A DNA stretch of 64,000 nt from Platanthera guangdongensis (taxonomy: Eukaryota > Streptophyta > Magnoliopsida > Asparagales > Orchidaceae): NCBI GenBank assembly GCA_039583875.1, contig CM077151.1, forward strand, positions 109,820,609 through 109,884,608, in the 5' to 3' direction. Made by a program: the position numbers and the translations under genes. Below are positions 33,074 through 45,100 of this stretch, one piece after another. Each line of letters begins with the position of its first letter. The stretch's first letter is position 1. The notes under the pieces were generated by a model. The model was given only the letters and a program-made list of their open reading frames with translations, was not told where the DNA came from and ran no database searches.

Positions 33074-33539
33074 GGATTGTTTAGGGGTTTCTGATGATGA
33101 CAGTTTTTCTTTTCAGTCTAAGCACACGAGCCGTCACTGTGAGCCTAAAATCCTGACGGAAGCGTTACACCAATCCCGCAGCCGTAGCCAATCCTAATCC
33201 CAGCGAGTGTCGCCGCCGCGTCTCCTTCAACAGACCTAGCAGTCTGTGGAGACGCTGGGTGTCCTCTCCCGACCTAGTGCTTGTGTAACAAGTTACCACG
33301 GGTTCTCCCGATCGTGTGGATTTCCTTTATAGTCCCGGATATACTTTCTGCGCTCCAGTCTCTAGTCGCTGAGTGGCCGACCCGATTCTTCTGGAGCATC
33401 TAGGTTAAGGTAATTTTATTACAGCATGCTTTACTTCTTGATTCGTGAATATTGTCAGATCCAAACTTATTTGGGTTTTTCTTATTCTTATTTCCGCTGT
33501 GCGCACAACTGTCATGCCATCCCCAAAAAAACCCAATAG

Positions 33540-33550
33540 TGGTATCAGAG
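33540..33550 (+). other. C7 primer-binding site
   Basis: TGGTATCAGAG, initiator tRNA-Met type, four bases after the presumed LTR end. Confidence 0.83.
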
Positions 33551-34515
33551 GGAGGTTGGAGACAATATTCATTATTTCAGAAGTTGCTAAATCTATGGTG
33601 TGTAGATTTGTAGATTTAGAAGTGTTTTAAATGCCCAAATCTAGTCTTGGATCTTCCCTAGAATGCATGCGATTTCTTTGAAGTTCACTCCTTAACAGTA
33701 ACCGTCACTTTGTTGGTTTGTGAAACTAAACATGTGTTAGATTTTTAACCTCACATGAAATGATGAGCTTGTCTACTATGTAAGTGGAGTTGGTATTGCT
33801 CATGTCCAGTGCATGTAGGTCTGAAGATTTAGAAATGTTCTAGATGTTCAGACTTAGCCCAATTCATCAGGTGTTGATGATTCTTGTGCACATCTGGGAT
33901 GCATTTGGATTATGCTTATTGAATTTTATTTTGCTTGATGTACATAATGGTTAAGTGTTAACCATGATTAAATAGTTAATCAACTATCTAAAAAACCCTT
34001 AAGTAATATTAAGTATTTGGATGTCTTCTGATGGAAGACACTCTTCTTGCCTCGATCGATGAAGTGTGGGCTTGCCAAAGAAAAGTGCATTAATCTATCT
34101 TGGTAAGGGTGTGAGCGGATAATTGTGATATCCCACTGTCGACATCGACTGGGTGAACTCAAAGGTTGAGTGCCCAGAGGCATGGGGTTGGCATGCACCA
34201 TATGATGGATGCGAATAATGAGTTATTCACCAGCCATACAATAATTGCATAGTGATGCAATTGGCAAGCGTTGCCTACCTAAATAGCTGCATTGTGAGAG
34301 AAAAGCCAAAGATAACTCATAGTGTTTGTAAAATATTGATCTTGTCTACTAAGAGGGTTACTCGCCAAACACTTCTAATTGATATCGAGGGTTATCAGTT
34401 TGATAAAAATAGTGGGAGTTATTTTGATTAAAGTCCTAATCGAAAGAAAATTATATTCTAAAATATAGTACTAATTTGCTTTGCTTTGCTTTACTTGTAT
34501 TCTTGTAGAATTTCC
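33551..34515 (+). other. C7 untranslated leader
   Basis: About 965 bp without a usable frame between primer site and gag ATG. It holds a loose duplication of GTAGATTTAGAAGTGTT-like sequence near 33605 and 33825. Confidence 0.6.
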
Positions 34516-35290
34516 ATGACAAGTGATTCACACTCCACCCTGTCCCTCAGAGCAATCATTGAGAAGGAGAAGCTAAGTGGTACAAATTATTTGGATTTGT
34601 ACAGGAACCTGAGAATTGTTCTCAAGCAAGAGCGTAAGCTCTTTGTTTTCGAAGAGGAATCCCTAGATGAGCCTGCCAGGAATGCACACTGTGCTGATAA
34701 AGATGCTTATAAGAAGTATCTCGACGACTCCTTAGACATCGAATGTCTCATGTTCGCGACCATGAACTCTGAGCTTCAGAAGCAACATAAGAACATGGGT
34801 TGCAAGGACATTGACGAGCATCTCAAGGATATGTTTCAAGGGCATGCTCGTCAAGAGAGATTTGACGTCACTAAGGCATTGTTTCAGTGTAAGTAGGAAC
34901 TCATGTACACAATATGATTGGGTATATCGAGAACCTTGAAAGACTAGGGGTTCCCTCTAGGCCAAGAGTTGGCTACAGACCTGATCTTACAATCGTTGGC
35001 GGACAGTTATGAGCAGTTCGACTTCAACTATAACATGAATGAAATACACAAGACACTGCCCGAGCTCCTAGGCATGTTGTGAACTGCCGAGATAAACATG
35101 AAGAAGGTCAAGCCTGCTAGGCCCATATTAATGGTGCATAAAGGCAAGGGCAAGGCCATGGGCTTCAAGAAGACGAAGGTGGGACCTAAGTCTGGACTGG
35201 ATCCCAAGTCTTCAACACTAAAAAAGAAAGGCTTGATGAAAGAGGGAAGTGCCGCCATTATGGCAAGGTAGGACACTGGAGGAGGAACCG
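34516..35290 (+). pseudogene. C7 gag, broken
   Basis: Starts MTSDSHSTLSLRAIIE with a typical copia Gag (KLSGTNYLDLYRNLRIVL, then DSLDIECLMFATMNSELQK). A stop at 34894-34896 ends the first frame. Remnants of the later Gag (NLERLG, LPELLG) continue to about 35290 with more stops. Gag forms the particle. Confidence 0.82.
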
Positions 35291-35303
35291 TCCTTCTTAT
35301 GGT

Positions 35304-36593
35304 ATGACTTCCACTTCAGGTATTTATGTTATAGAGATAAACTTTTATGCTCCTTCATCCCGGGTATTGGTTATTGGCTATGGTTATCACATTTGTATAA
35401 TTGTACAAGAACAAGGAAGGAGAAGATTGCTGAGTAAAGGAGAGGTAGACCTGCGCATTGGCAATGGAGCAAGGGTTACTGTTGTTGTCGTGGGGGTTTA
35501 TCGTCTTGCTTTGCCTAGTGGTCTTTTAATAGAACTAGATAATTGTTATTTTGTTCCTTCCATAACTAGAAAAATTATATCCATTTCATGTTTGGACATG
35601 GTGGGTTTTTCTTTTATTATTATGAACAATTGTTGTTCGATATTTAAGAATGATGTTTGTTATGGTGTAGCCCAAATGTTTAATGGTCTGTATGTTTTGA
35701 ACTTAAACCATCCAATCTATATTATTAAAAATACTAAAAGACTAAGAACAAATGACTCTAACCCTATGTATCTTTTGCATTGTCGTTTGGGCCATATAAA
35801 TGAGAAACATATAACCAAGCTTCATAAAGATGGACTATTGGTCTCATTTGATTATGAATCATTTGAGATATGCAAATCTTGTTTGTTAGGCAAGATGACT
35901 AAAGTCCCTTTCACTTCCTTTAATGAGAGGGCTGATGATCTCTTGGGTATAGTACATAGTGATGTATGTGGACCCATGAGTTCTATGGCTATAGATGGAT
36001 ACTTCTACTTTGTTACGTTTACTGATGATTTCAGTAGATACGGATACGTGTATCTTATGAAGTGAAAATCTGAAACCTTTGAAAAGTTCAAAGTGTTAAA
36101 AAGCGAAGTAGAAAACCAGCTATGTAAGAAGGTTAAAGCACTCCGATCTGATCGAGGTGGCGAATACCTATGTCATGAGTTCTGTGATCATCTACTAGAG
36201 TGTGGTATTGTTTCACAACTCACTCTAACTAGAACACCACATCATAATGGTGTGTCTGAGAGGAGGAATCGTACTTTGTTATACATGGTGCGATTGATGA
36301 TGAGTCATGCAGATCTTCTTGTTTCCTTTTGGGGCTTTGCTCTAGAAACTACTGCTTTAACATTAAATAGTGCTCCAACGAATGCGGTTCTACAGACACC
36401 ATATGAGATATGGACTGGGAAGCGTCCCAGTATGTCGTTTATTAAGGTTTGGGGTTGTGAGGAATGCGTAAGACGTCAAATGCCTGTTAAGCTGGAACCC
36501 AAATCAGATAAGTGTTATCTTGTGGGGTATCCTAGGGAAACCAAAGGTTACAACTTCTACCTACCGTCCAAGTGCAAGGTGTTTCTCATATAG
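35304..36593 (+). pseudogene. C7 protease and integrase
   Basis: The protease region is degenerate: the expected LDTGCGSH-like active site reads LVIGYGYH, so the catalytic Asp is lost. Then come the pre-integrase finger (LLHCRLGHINEKH...CKSCLLGK) and the core with HSDVCGP, RSDRGGEY and NGVSERRNR, so all three integrase acids are kept. An in-frame stop near 36063 separates two pieces. The block ends with a C-terminal YLVGYPRETKGY motif. Confidence 0.84.
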
Positions 36594-36803
36594 ACTAGTG
36601 TCTTTCTTGAGAAATAGTTCTTAAGTAGAAAGACAACCATGGTAGAACTTGAAGAAGTTTAGGAACCACAAACTATGAATGAACCAGAATTAGGACCTGA
36701 GTCAGGACTACAAGTAGTTGTAGCTGGATAACCTGCTCAAGAAACACAAGTTCCACATAGATCTGGTAGACCAAGGTTTGATCCTGAGATATTTGGATTT
36801 CTT

Positions 36804-37582
36804 GTGTCTCAAATAGGTAATGTGTTGCTTATGGATCATAGTGATATGCCTGCAACCTATCAAGAGGCTATGAGTGGACCAGACTCCGAGAAGTGGCTTG
36901 AGGCCATGAAATCTGAAATGGACTCCATGTATGAAAACCAAGTTTGGACTTTGGTGGAACCACCTGAAGGGGTAAGACACATAGGGTGTAAGTGGGTATT
37001 CAAGTAGAAGACCGACATGGATGGGAATGTACAGACATTCAAAGGGCGCCTGGTGGCTAAGGGTTTCAAGCAAATTCATGATATTGACTATGATGAGACT
37101 TTTTACCTTGTTGTCATGGTTAAGTCCATCAGAATTCTGCTTGCTATTGTTGTGTATTATGACTACGAGATCTGGCAGATGGATGTCAAAACATCTTTCC
37201 TTAATGGAAACCTCCTTAAGGAAGTGTATATGACAAAACCTGAGGGTTTTGTATCTCTAGGTGAAGACACTAAAATATATAAGCTGTAGAGATACATTTA
37301 TGGTTTGAAACAAGCTTCTCGAAGTTGGAATCTTCATTTTGATGAAAAGATCAAAGAGTTTGGCTTTATCAAGAATGAGGATGAACCTTGTGTTTATAAG
37401 AGGATTAATGAGAGCATTGTAGTCTTTCTGATATTATATGTAGATGACATACTGTTGATCGGGAATGACAAACCGACCCTGCAAGTTGTTAAAAACAACC
37501 TAGGGGACTGCTTTTCGATGAAAGACTTCGGGGAAGCGACTTATATACTCGATATTAAGATATATAGAGATAAATCGATGAA
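36804..37582 (+). pseudogene. C7 reverse transcriptase, truncated by C3
   Basis: RT fragments include PATYQEAMSGPDSEKWLEAM, WQMDVKTSFLNGNLLKEVY and YVDDILLIGND (active-site Asp pair kept). Stops near 37006 and 37287 break it. The sequence joins the C3 LTR at 37583; the rest of RT and RNase H must lie right of C5. Confidence 0.85.
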
Positions 37583-38285
37583 TGAAAGTGTTCAGTTGTC
37601 TACCTAAATCACCTAGAGGGGGTGAATAGGTGAGTTGTGCGTCTTTTTGCGGAATAAAAATTTAGAGATCTATGCACACAAAAATCTACCAAACATTCAC
37701 AGACGACAAGAGATTTATAGTGGCTCCCCAACCTTGGGTACATCCACTTTCTCTCACCGATCTAGCAAAGCACTAGACTCGGCTACTCCACTATCTCGGA
37801 TTGAAAATCAATCATATGCCTCAGAACAAAGTTCCTACAATCTCGATCCACAACAAGGATCTACACTCGAAAGATAAAAATTTCCTACAACTCGGAGACA
37901 AAAGCTCCTACACTCGGAGAGAAGTCTCCTACAAGAATAAATTGAGAATAATGAAATACAAATAGTAATTTCTCAGATCTGGAATCTGTCGGCCTAGGTC
38001 TTCTTCGTTGATCTTTGCGGCTTTGTCAGAAAATGTTGAAGAAGAGGCTCGGCAAGATCTGAATTTTGAATTTCTTTGACTCACACGATCTAAGAGATGA
38101 TGAGGAGTTGAAGAGCAATCTCGATATGTAAGTCAACCTTGATCTGAATCTTCTTAAGTCGAAAACCATAGCCGATTTGCACGATGAGGAGGGCGGCGAC
38201 TTCCATTTTTAGAAAGAGAAAATAGGATTCAGAAAACTTAGAATAATTCTTGACAGCTTGTTAGGGTTAGTCGTTTTGAAAGACC

Positions 38286-38292
38286 TTATATA
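38286..38292 (-). promoter_or_regulatory. TATA box of C3 LTR
   Basis: TATATAA on the minus strand, downstream of the palindrome array, equivalent to the C2 box. Confidence 0.65.
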
Positions 38293-38409
38293 AGATCTCC
38301 CTAACGGTCATAATTAGCATTAATGACATACACGTGGACCAATCACGTCACGACATTTGAAAGTCCCATCGATTATGGACTTAGCGAATTTCTGGAAAAT
38401 CTGACTGAA

Positions 38410-39115
38410 ATACTTGAGTGAAATATAAGCTACTCGAGTACTAATATGATTACTCGAGAGGATAGAAACAGACTACTCGAGTAGAAGTCCTTGAGAAAAT
38501 TCAGAATAGGATGAGCAATCACTCGAGTAGAAAAAGACTTACTCGAGTGATAATATGATTACTCGTGACGTGGAGATGAACTACTCGAGTACTAGAAATA
38601 TTACTCGAGAAAAAGACTTAGCAGATTTTCTTGGAGAAGAAATCTAGTTACTCGAGTACAGGAGCTAGACTACTCGAGAAGAGATAGACTACTCGAGAAG
38701 TAGATTAACTACTCTAGTATAGGACTAGGAAAAATTATGAAAGATAAAAAATCTGATCACTCGAACAGTAGTGCTGGACTACTCAAGTAGTAGAAAGACT
38801 ACTCGAGTACATGAACTGAACTACTCGAGTGGGGTAAAACAACACGAGAATCTTCCTTCTGTAACTCGAGACAAAAGACTTATCTACTCGAGTGGTTAAC
38901 TTGACTACTCAAGTAAAAGACTTGGAATAAATTTTGAGAGGAAAAACTGTTAACTCGAGAATAAGAGAAAGTTTACTCGAGTAATGAACTTGGCCACTCG
39001 AGAGCTATATTCAGACTACTCGAGAGCCATTTCCCTTACTCGAGTACAGATAGACTTACTCGAGTATTTACCAAGTATTCAACTCGAGTACTTAAACTTC
39101 TACTCGTGTGAAAGA
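38410..39115. repeat. C3 LTR palindrome array (CTACTCGAGTAG)
   Basis: CTCGAG cores at 38433, 38453, 38476, 38522, 38542, 38584, 38604, 38651, 38673 and 38692, with one-base variants at 38562 and 38712. Single steps are 19-23 bp and gaps are doubles (46-47). About 30 units in all to 39115. Flanks TA..TA replace the TT..AA of C2. Confidence 0.9.
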
Positions 39116-39439
39116 CTTATAAAAATTTTCCTTCAAGAGAATTTTCTTTTCTTCAATAAAGTCAGCAACACTTCTTTCTCCAATCAATCCTAGTGCTTGA
39201 AACATGAAGTGTATCCTAATAGAGAGGCTACACATGAGTCAACACCATGGATCACACAATGAGGGATTACATTGTATGGTCCTGTGTTTGGTGACCCATT
39301 GTAGACTGACATTGGTCTACACTTGGCAAATTAGTCCTGCAGACACATAACTCAAGCAAGACATCAAATACAACTTAATTCATCTTAGTTCAAGGGTGAA
39401 TTCACCAAATCTGGGTTATTATGGATACAATACCCAACA

Positions 39440-39452
39440 GTCTCCCCTATTT
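39440..39452 (-). other. C3 polypurine tract
   Basis: Minus strand AAATAGGGGAGAC before TGTTGGG; one G shorter than in C2 and C4. Confidence 0.8.
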
Positions 39453-39650
39453 GTAGAAGTCAGAACGTTTTACACTAAGGTGAATTATATAGACAAATAG
39501 AGAACTACATATACAAGAGAGAAAGCAGTGTAACAAACATAAGGATTAAAATCAAAGAGTAGAGGATCAAAATTAAGAATTATATAAATAAGATTGTCCA
39601 AAAGTCATTTATATACAAATCTCAACCACACTCATGTAACTTCTCTATGC

Positions 39651-42023
39651 TTAAACTTGATGTTGTTGTTTGTCCTTCTTCTCTTGTTGTCCTCGCTGGT
39701 AACTGTAAGGCTTAGGATAGTACTTTGGAGGCTTTGGAGGAGCAGCAGAGTTGTTTCTTCCATGTTCTCTGTCATATAGTATTCTTTTAGTAATAGACAT
39801 CTCATACAAATCCCATTCTTGGGTGCTATAATGATCAGGTCTATTTTCATTAAAGTCCATGACTAGCTTGAGAGTATCAAGAATGAGTAACTTTGAAGTA
39901 GGAGACCAAATCTATGCAAATTCTATAGCTTTCCTTTTCTCTGTATCTGGTACTGGAATAGATCTACTGGCAGAGGCTCCATCACCATATCTTCTCTTGT
40001 TTGGAATGTGAATTTCAGGAGGAGCTTGAAGAAAAATGTCTGTTGGATCAACCTCCCAAACCTGAGCATAAGAGTATGGAAGAGGTCCTTCAAAGCCTTC
40101 AGGTCTTGGAGAGAAGGGAGGTTGAGGAACTGGAGCTGGAGCTACGGGATTCAAATTATGAGGAATGACATTTGGATCAGCTGGAAAGTCAGGGAGTATC
40201 TGATTATGCATCCACACTGCTATGTCATAAGTATGAAACTTTACACTTTGGATCTGACCCAACACATCATCATGAATTTCTTTCATCTTTGCTTCACAGA
40301 GTGTTTGCTTGTTGGCATCTGATTTCTCTAAGTATTCCATGACTAAATTCTCCCCTTATCTAACTTCTACAGTCAGAGTATTGATAGCATCTTCTTTGAA
40401 AGTGCCTACTTCTTCACAGACTATGAAAGTGTGAGCTTGAGCATTCTTTTCCAACTGAATCTGATTATTTGCAACAGTAACAGCTTGATCCATGACATGA
40501 CCAACACTAGTGATTGTGTGGTCTAGAGCTTGGCCATCTATCGGGAATAGCTGTCTTAATTGATCAGTATTGTGCTGAATCTCAGCAAATCCTCTGCTCA
40601 TCTCTTTCTTATGAGAAGTAAATTTGTCTTGAATAACTTTGAGAGATTCATCAAAATACTCTCTTTGTTCAAGAAGCATTTGTTCAATCTTACCAATAAT
40701 ATCATTTGCAGCAGGAGGAGGAGGAGCAGCAGTAGAAGGAACTGGAGGAAGAGGAGCAGACCATGTAATGACTTCTTCAATGGTGACTAAGCTCTTAACT
40801 CTGGTGGTATGAATCAGAGCATCCCCTTCTTCAGTGATGAAGGTGGGGATAGTGAAGTACAGGCTCTTCAAAGGAGCTTCCACTGGTTCTAGAGAATGTT
40901 CTGGTTCATCAAAAATCAAAATGGTGTCATACTGCTCTTGGTCAGCGGCAGGAGAATGTGGAATGGGGGATACTGGAGATGGAATATGAGTGGGATATGA
41001 TACTGGTGTTGGCTGCTTGGATGCTTCAGTAGTTTGTTCTTTTTGAAGTGGGGGAAGAGGTTATTCAGAAGTGAGTTCTTCAATCATCTCATTGATGTCT
41101 GCTTTAGTGGAGAGAAGGGTTTCTTGGAGTTGAGCATCTGTTGGAACTTCTTCAGGAGTGGATGGAGGGAGAGAAGTGGCAGCTGGTGGAGTAGGTACTT
41201 TGTCTTCTAGAACAGAAGGAGCACGCTCCCCCTCAGCAGCTGCACCAGATGTGCTGGCTATATGAGGTGGAGAGGGAGATGGGGTCCTATCCTCTGCAGA
41301 TGGTTGATCATGGGCTATGGAAGCCTGAGAAGGATTCTGCAACTTTAACACCTACCTCTAAATGGATGAGATTGAGACCTTCTTCATGTGATGTGGAATA
41401 GTTCCTTTGGAGAAGTTGAAAACCTCATGATTGATCTCATGTAGCAGTAGAGAGATAATCCTTGCATAATTTGGAGCCTTGATGGTTTCCCTGATTTTGT
41501 CCAGAATTAACATACCAAATTGATATCTCTTCCTGCAGATAATAGTTGTCATGATGTCAAACATGCTGAGAGAAATGTCTCTGATTGAACTGGTCTTGCA
41601 TAGAATGATCTTCCCAATAATGTCAACCAAGAGTTTGCCTTCTGGATTGAGTTCTGATCGGCAGATGGTGAGAACATCTGGAGAGACACCACAGAACATA
41701 CATGTTCTGTCAGAATCCTTATGACCTAGGTCATTTTCTTCATCAACCACTGGCAGTCGAAGAAGAGTTGAAACAGAGGTTTTGGAGAGCTTTATTTTGA
41801 TTCCCTTTACTTTGGACTTAAGAACCGTGCCATTTCTCTTTACCTTGATGTTCTTGAAGAGTTATTCAACCTCTGGAAATAAAATCTTACACGTTTGCTG
41901 TAGAATGAATATGAGGCCGGCGGTGTCGAGGAGGATCAGGAGATTGCGAAAATCGTCTGATAGGTCGGAAATCCCTGTGGGGACGAGTTCAGAGCCGATT
42001 CCAATCTTGGAAGAAGGTGCCAT
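39651..42023 (-). pseudogene. C3 ORF3, broken
   Basis: ATG at 42023-42021 (MAPSSKIGIG). Pieces: an N-terminal part with a stop near 41863, 41750-41358 (DIIGKIILCKTS, APNYARIISL), 41351-41061, 40919-40356 (a helical stretch after IVCEEV- and QMLLEQREYF-like motifs), 40340-39912 (RRYGDGASASRS) and 39860-39651 (PPKYYPKPYSY). The order matches C2. Hand comparison with C2 over about 96 residues of the N-terminal domain gives roughly half identical, far less than RT. No membrane segment seen. Confidence 0.75.
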
Positions 42024-42164
42024 GATCTAGAGATTTGAGAGAAATCTGTTGCGGGGAAGAAAATTACGCAAGCTGTGCGACAGTCGGCGGAAGGCGAAGA
42101 GTTTTCTATTACTCGAGTGAGAGGGTTTTGATTCATGTAGAGAAATGAATTCCGGACTTTTTTG

Positions 42165-42172
42165 TTTATATA
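42165..42172 (-). promoter_or_regulatory. Putative internal TATA box of C3 ORF3
   Basis: TATATAAA on the minus strand, 142 bp before the ORF3 ATG and downstream of the internal array; position identical to C2. Confidence 0.55.
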
Positions 42173-42289
42173 ACCCTAATTTATGATAATTAAGAAAGTA
42201 AATTAAGCTTAACATACCTTGGATAGGGCGGCATAAGCCTCGGGTTGCGAATAAAGAAATTTGAATTGAAGTTGGAAATTTTCTTCCGG

Positions 42290-42545
42290 GTACTCGAGAG
42301 GACCAACAGTACTCGAGTGAAATGAAGATAGTACTCGAGTGAGAAAACTGGAAGTACTCGAGTGATAATATGGAAGTACTCGAGTGAAGTCCCTATAGCT
42401 CTCGAGTGGAAACTTAGTACTCGAGTAGGTTGAAGAAGTACTCGAGTAGGTTTACTCGTGTGGCTGAGGAAGTACTCGAGTAGTTCAAAGAGGTACTCGA
42501 GTGACTTACTTCTTACTCGAGTGGTCTTTATCTTACTCGATTCAT
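42290..42545. repeat. C3 internal palindrome array before ORF3
   Basis: CTCGAG cores at 42293, 42312, 42334, 42357, 42379, 42401, 42420, 42441, 42475, 42496 and 42516, with variants at 42455 and 42536. Steps are mostly 19-23 bp. Flanks are of the C3 type (TACTCGAGTG or TACTCGAGTAG). Confidence 0.88.
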
Positions 42546-42620
42546 AAGGTATGAAGTTTGAAAAATTTCAGCTTTTGACTGATTTCTTGATCTCTGAGCC
42601 TTTTTGTGAGTCCACCTTCT

Positions 42621-44012
42621 CTAATCTACTTTGTTGAACATTCCAAGTTCTGTTTTGAAGAACGAGAACTTGGTCTCGCTCAGCGGCTTCGTGAAAATGT
42701 CTGCAATCTGCCTATCTGTTGGGACATATTGTAGATCTATGTCCCAATGCTCCACATGCTCCCGGATGAAGTGGTACCGCAGCTCTATATGCTTTGTTCG
42801 GCTGTGAGAGACTGGGCCGTTGGCTATTGAAATTGCGCTGGAAGAGTCGCAAAACAATGGAATGTTCTGAAACTTCATGTTATAGTCTTCAAACTGGTTC
42901 TTTATCCATAACAACTGTGCACAACAACTGCCTGCAGAGATATACTTTGACTCAACAGTTGAGATTACAACACAATTCTACTTCTTACTGCTCTAGGATA
43001 TGAGCCTTCTTCCAAGGAATTGTAAAGTACCAGAAGTTCTCTTCATGTCGTCTTTGCTACCTGCAAAATCTGCATCTGAAAAACCAATTAGCTCGCTATC
43101 ATTACTTCTTGGGTACCATAAGCCAAGATTTGGTGTACCCTTGAGGTATCTCAAAATCCGCTTTGCAACAACGTAGTGAGATTCCTTAGAGTTCACTTGA
43201 AATCTAGCACAGACACATGTTGAGGACATTATGTCTGGTCTACTAGCAGTAAGGTAGTGCAAGGATCCAATTATGCTTCTTTACTTGCTTTCATCAAAAG
43301 ATTTCTCTTTCTCATCCTTGTCTAGAGACACAGTTGAACCCAATTGAGTCATCATAGAGGTTGCGTTCTCCATTCCGAATTTTTTAATTAGCTCTTTGGT
43401 TAACTTAGTCTGCGAGATGAAAATTCCATCTTCAGATTGTTTCACCTGAAGCCCTAAGAAATACTTCCGCTCACCCATACTGCTCATTTCAAACTTTGCT
43501 TGCATAAGTTTAGAAAACTTCTTGCATAGGTTGTCGTCAGTAGAACCAAAAATAATGTTGTCGACATAGATTTGCTCTAGCAAAATCTTGCCTTTTATTT
43601 CCCTAGGAAATAATATCTTATCTATCTTTCCCCTTGTGAACTTGTTCTCAAGAAGAAAGCTAGACAACATCTCATACCAAGCTCGAGGAGCTTGTTTCAA
43701 ACCATATAATGCTTTATGTAATAAATAAACATAATCGGGAAAGTTAGAATCAACGAAACCTGGAGGTTGTTCCACATACACCTCTTCCTTTACATCACCA
43801 TTAAGGAAGGCAGACTTCACGTCCATCTGATATACAGTGAAGCCCTTAAGAGCGGCATATGCTAGGAATAACCTGATTGCCTCCAACCTTGCCACTGGAG
43901 CGTACGTCTGGTCAAAGTCAATTCCTTCTTCTTGATGATATCCTTTAGCAACGTGTCTGGCCTTATTCTTTATGATCGTTCCATCCTCTCCATCTTGTTC
44001 CTGTAGACCCAC
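42621..44012 (-). pseudogene. C3 reverse transcriptase and RNase H
   Basis: RT piece 44012-43281 ([19 protein letters not shown]). The active site reads YVDNIIFGS, so the second catalytic Asp is changed to Asn. RNase H pieces 43262-42993 ([10 protein letters not shown]) and 42914-42621 ([16 protein letters not shown], then the C-terminal end FNKVD). Stops separate them. Collinear with C2. Confidence 0.87.
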
Positions 44013-45100
44013 TTTGTCCTAATGACATTCTTACCTTTGGATCTTGGAACAAGTTTCCATACTTGACAGTGCTTGAACTGATTTAGTTCTTCTTCCATTG
44101 CCATTATCCAAGATGCGTCAGAGTTTGCTTCCTCAAACTTCTTTGGTTCAACCTGTGAGAGAAAACTTAAATATAAATTCTTTTTAGTTGTACCTCTATG
44201 AGTTTTGATACCATCCCGGGGATCTCCTATGATTTGGTCCATGGGGTGATCCTTCAGATGTCTGAGCTCTAGAGTCCTTGCATCTGGAATGTCTTCAATC
44301 ACCAGAGTGACTTCATCAACTTGGACGATTTCTTCATCTGGATCATCTACCTCTCCAATAGGGGTTGGAGTGGTGATCTTGATGAACTTTTCACCTTTAT
44401 CTTCAGTCGGTTCTTCCAAGTTAAGTTCATTCAACTTTGTACATGCATCTTCAATGAATACACTAGAAGAGTTGCCTTGCAGCAAGCTCATCTCATCAAA
44501 TACAACATATATGTATTCTTCTACGACCAGAGTATTTCTATTAAATATCCTATATATCTTACTGTGGCTACTATATCCTACAAAAATACCTTCAAAACTC
44601 TTTTCGCTAAATTTGGTAGTATGATACTTACCATTGTTAAGCACGAAGCATTTACAATGAAAAATTCTAAAATATGAGACAGTCGGTTTCCTGCCCTTTA
44701 GGAGTTCGTAAGGTGTCTTATTGTGATTCTTGTTTATGAGTGCTCGATTTTGCACGTGGCATGCAGTGTTGACAGCTTCAGCCCAGAAGTATTCCGGAAG
44801 TGAAGAATCACTCAACATGGTCTTGTAGGCCTCTATGAGTGTTATATTCCTTCTCTTAGCTACTCCATTCTGTTGAGGAGTTCGAGGAGAGGAAAACTCA
44901 TGAAAGATACCTAGGCTTTCACAGTATTCTGTCATGGCCCCAGAATTGAACTCTGTTCCATTGTCACTTCTGATTTTGACTACGGAACAGTTGTATTCAT
45001 TTTAGGCCTGCCTGATAAAATTTGTAAAGATGTCAATGGTATCTGACTTGTGTTTTAGAAAGAACACTCAAGCAAAGCGCGAGTAATCATAAACAATAAC
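43970..45100 (-). pseudogene. C3 integrase
   Basis: Core and C-terminal region, including RSDNGTEF and QQNGVAKRRN. The third catalytic position, Glu in C2 (VAERRN), is Lys here, a single G-to-A change. A stop near 45067 separates the part that holds HMDLFGP. The C-terminal linker toward RT is complete but frame-shifted at about 43990. Confidence 0.83.

Larger units (their letters stand above)
32511..33535 (+). repeat. C7 5' LTR (about 1025 bp)
   Basis: Starts TGTTGGTGATACC inside C6 gag and ends CCCA shortly before the primer site. Contains inverted motifs at 32695-33000 and TATAAATA at 33066-33073. The 3' LTR is outside the window, so the ends rest on TG/CA and the primer site only. Confidence 0.72.
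32511..37582 (+). mobile_element. C7: non-SIRE Ty1/copia element, 3' part cut by C3
   Basis: LTR 32511-33535, primer site 33540-33550, a long leader, gag from 34516, then protease, integrase and RT in order. RT stops at 37582, where the C3 LTR begins. Gag and Pol resemble the common plant copia group related to Tnt1-type polyproteins rather than SIRE. Many stops make it inactive. Confidence 0.87.
37583..39439 (-). repeat. C3 3' LTR (1857 bp)
   Basis: Minus-strand start TGTTGGGTATTGTATCC at 39439, end CTTTCA at 37583. Array at 38410-39115, TATA at 38286-38292. Shares framework sequence with C2 and C6 on both sides of the array. Confidence 0.9.
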
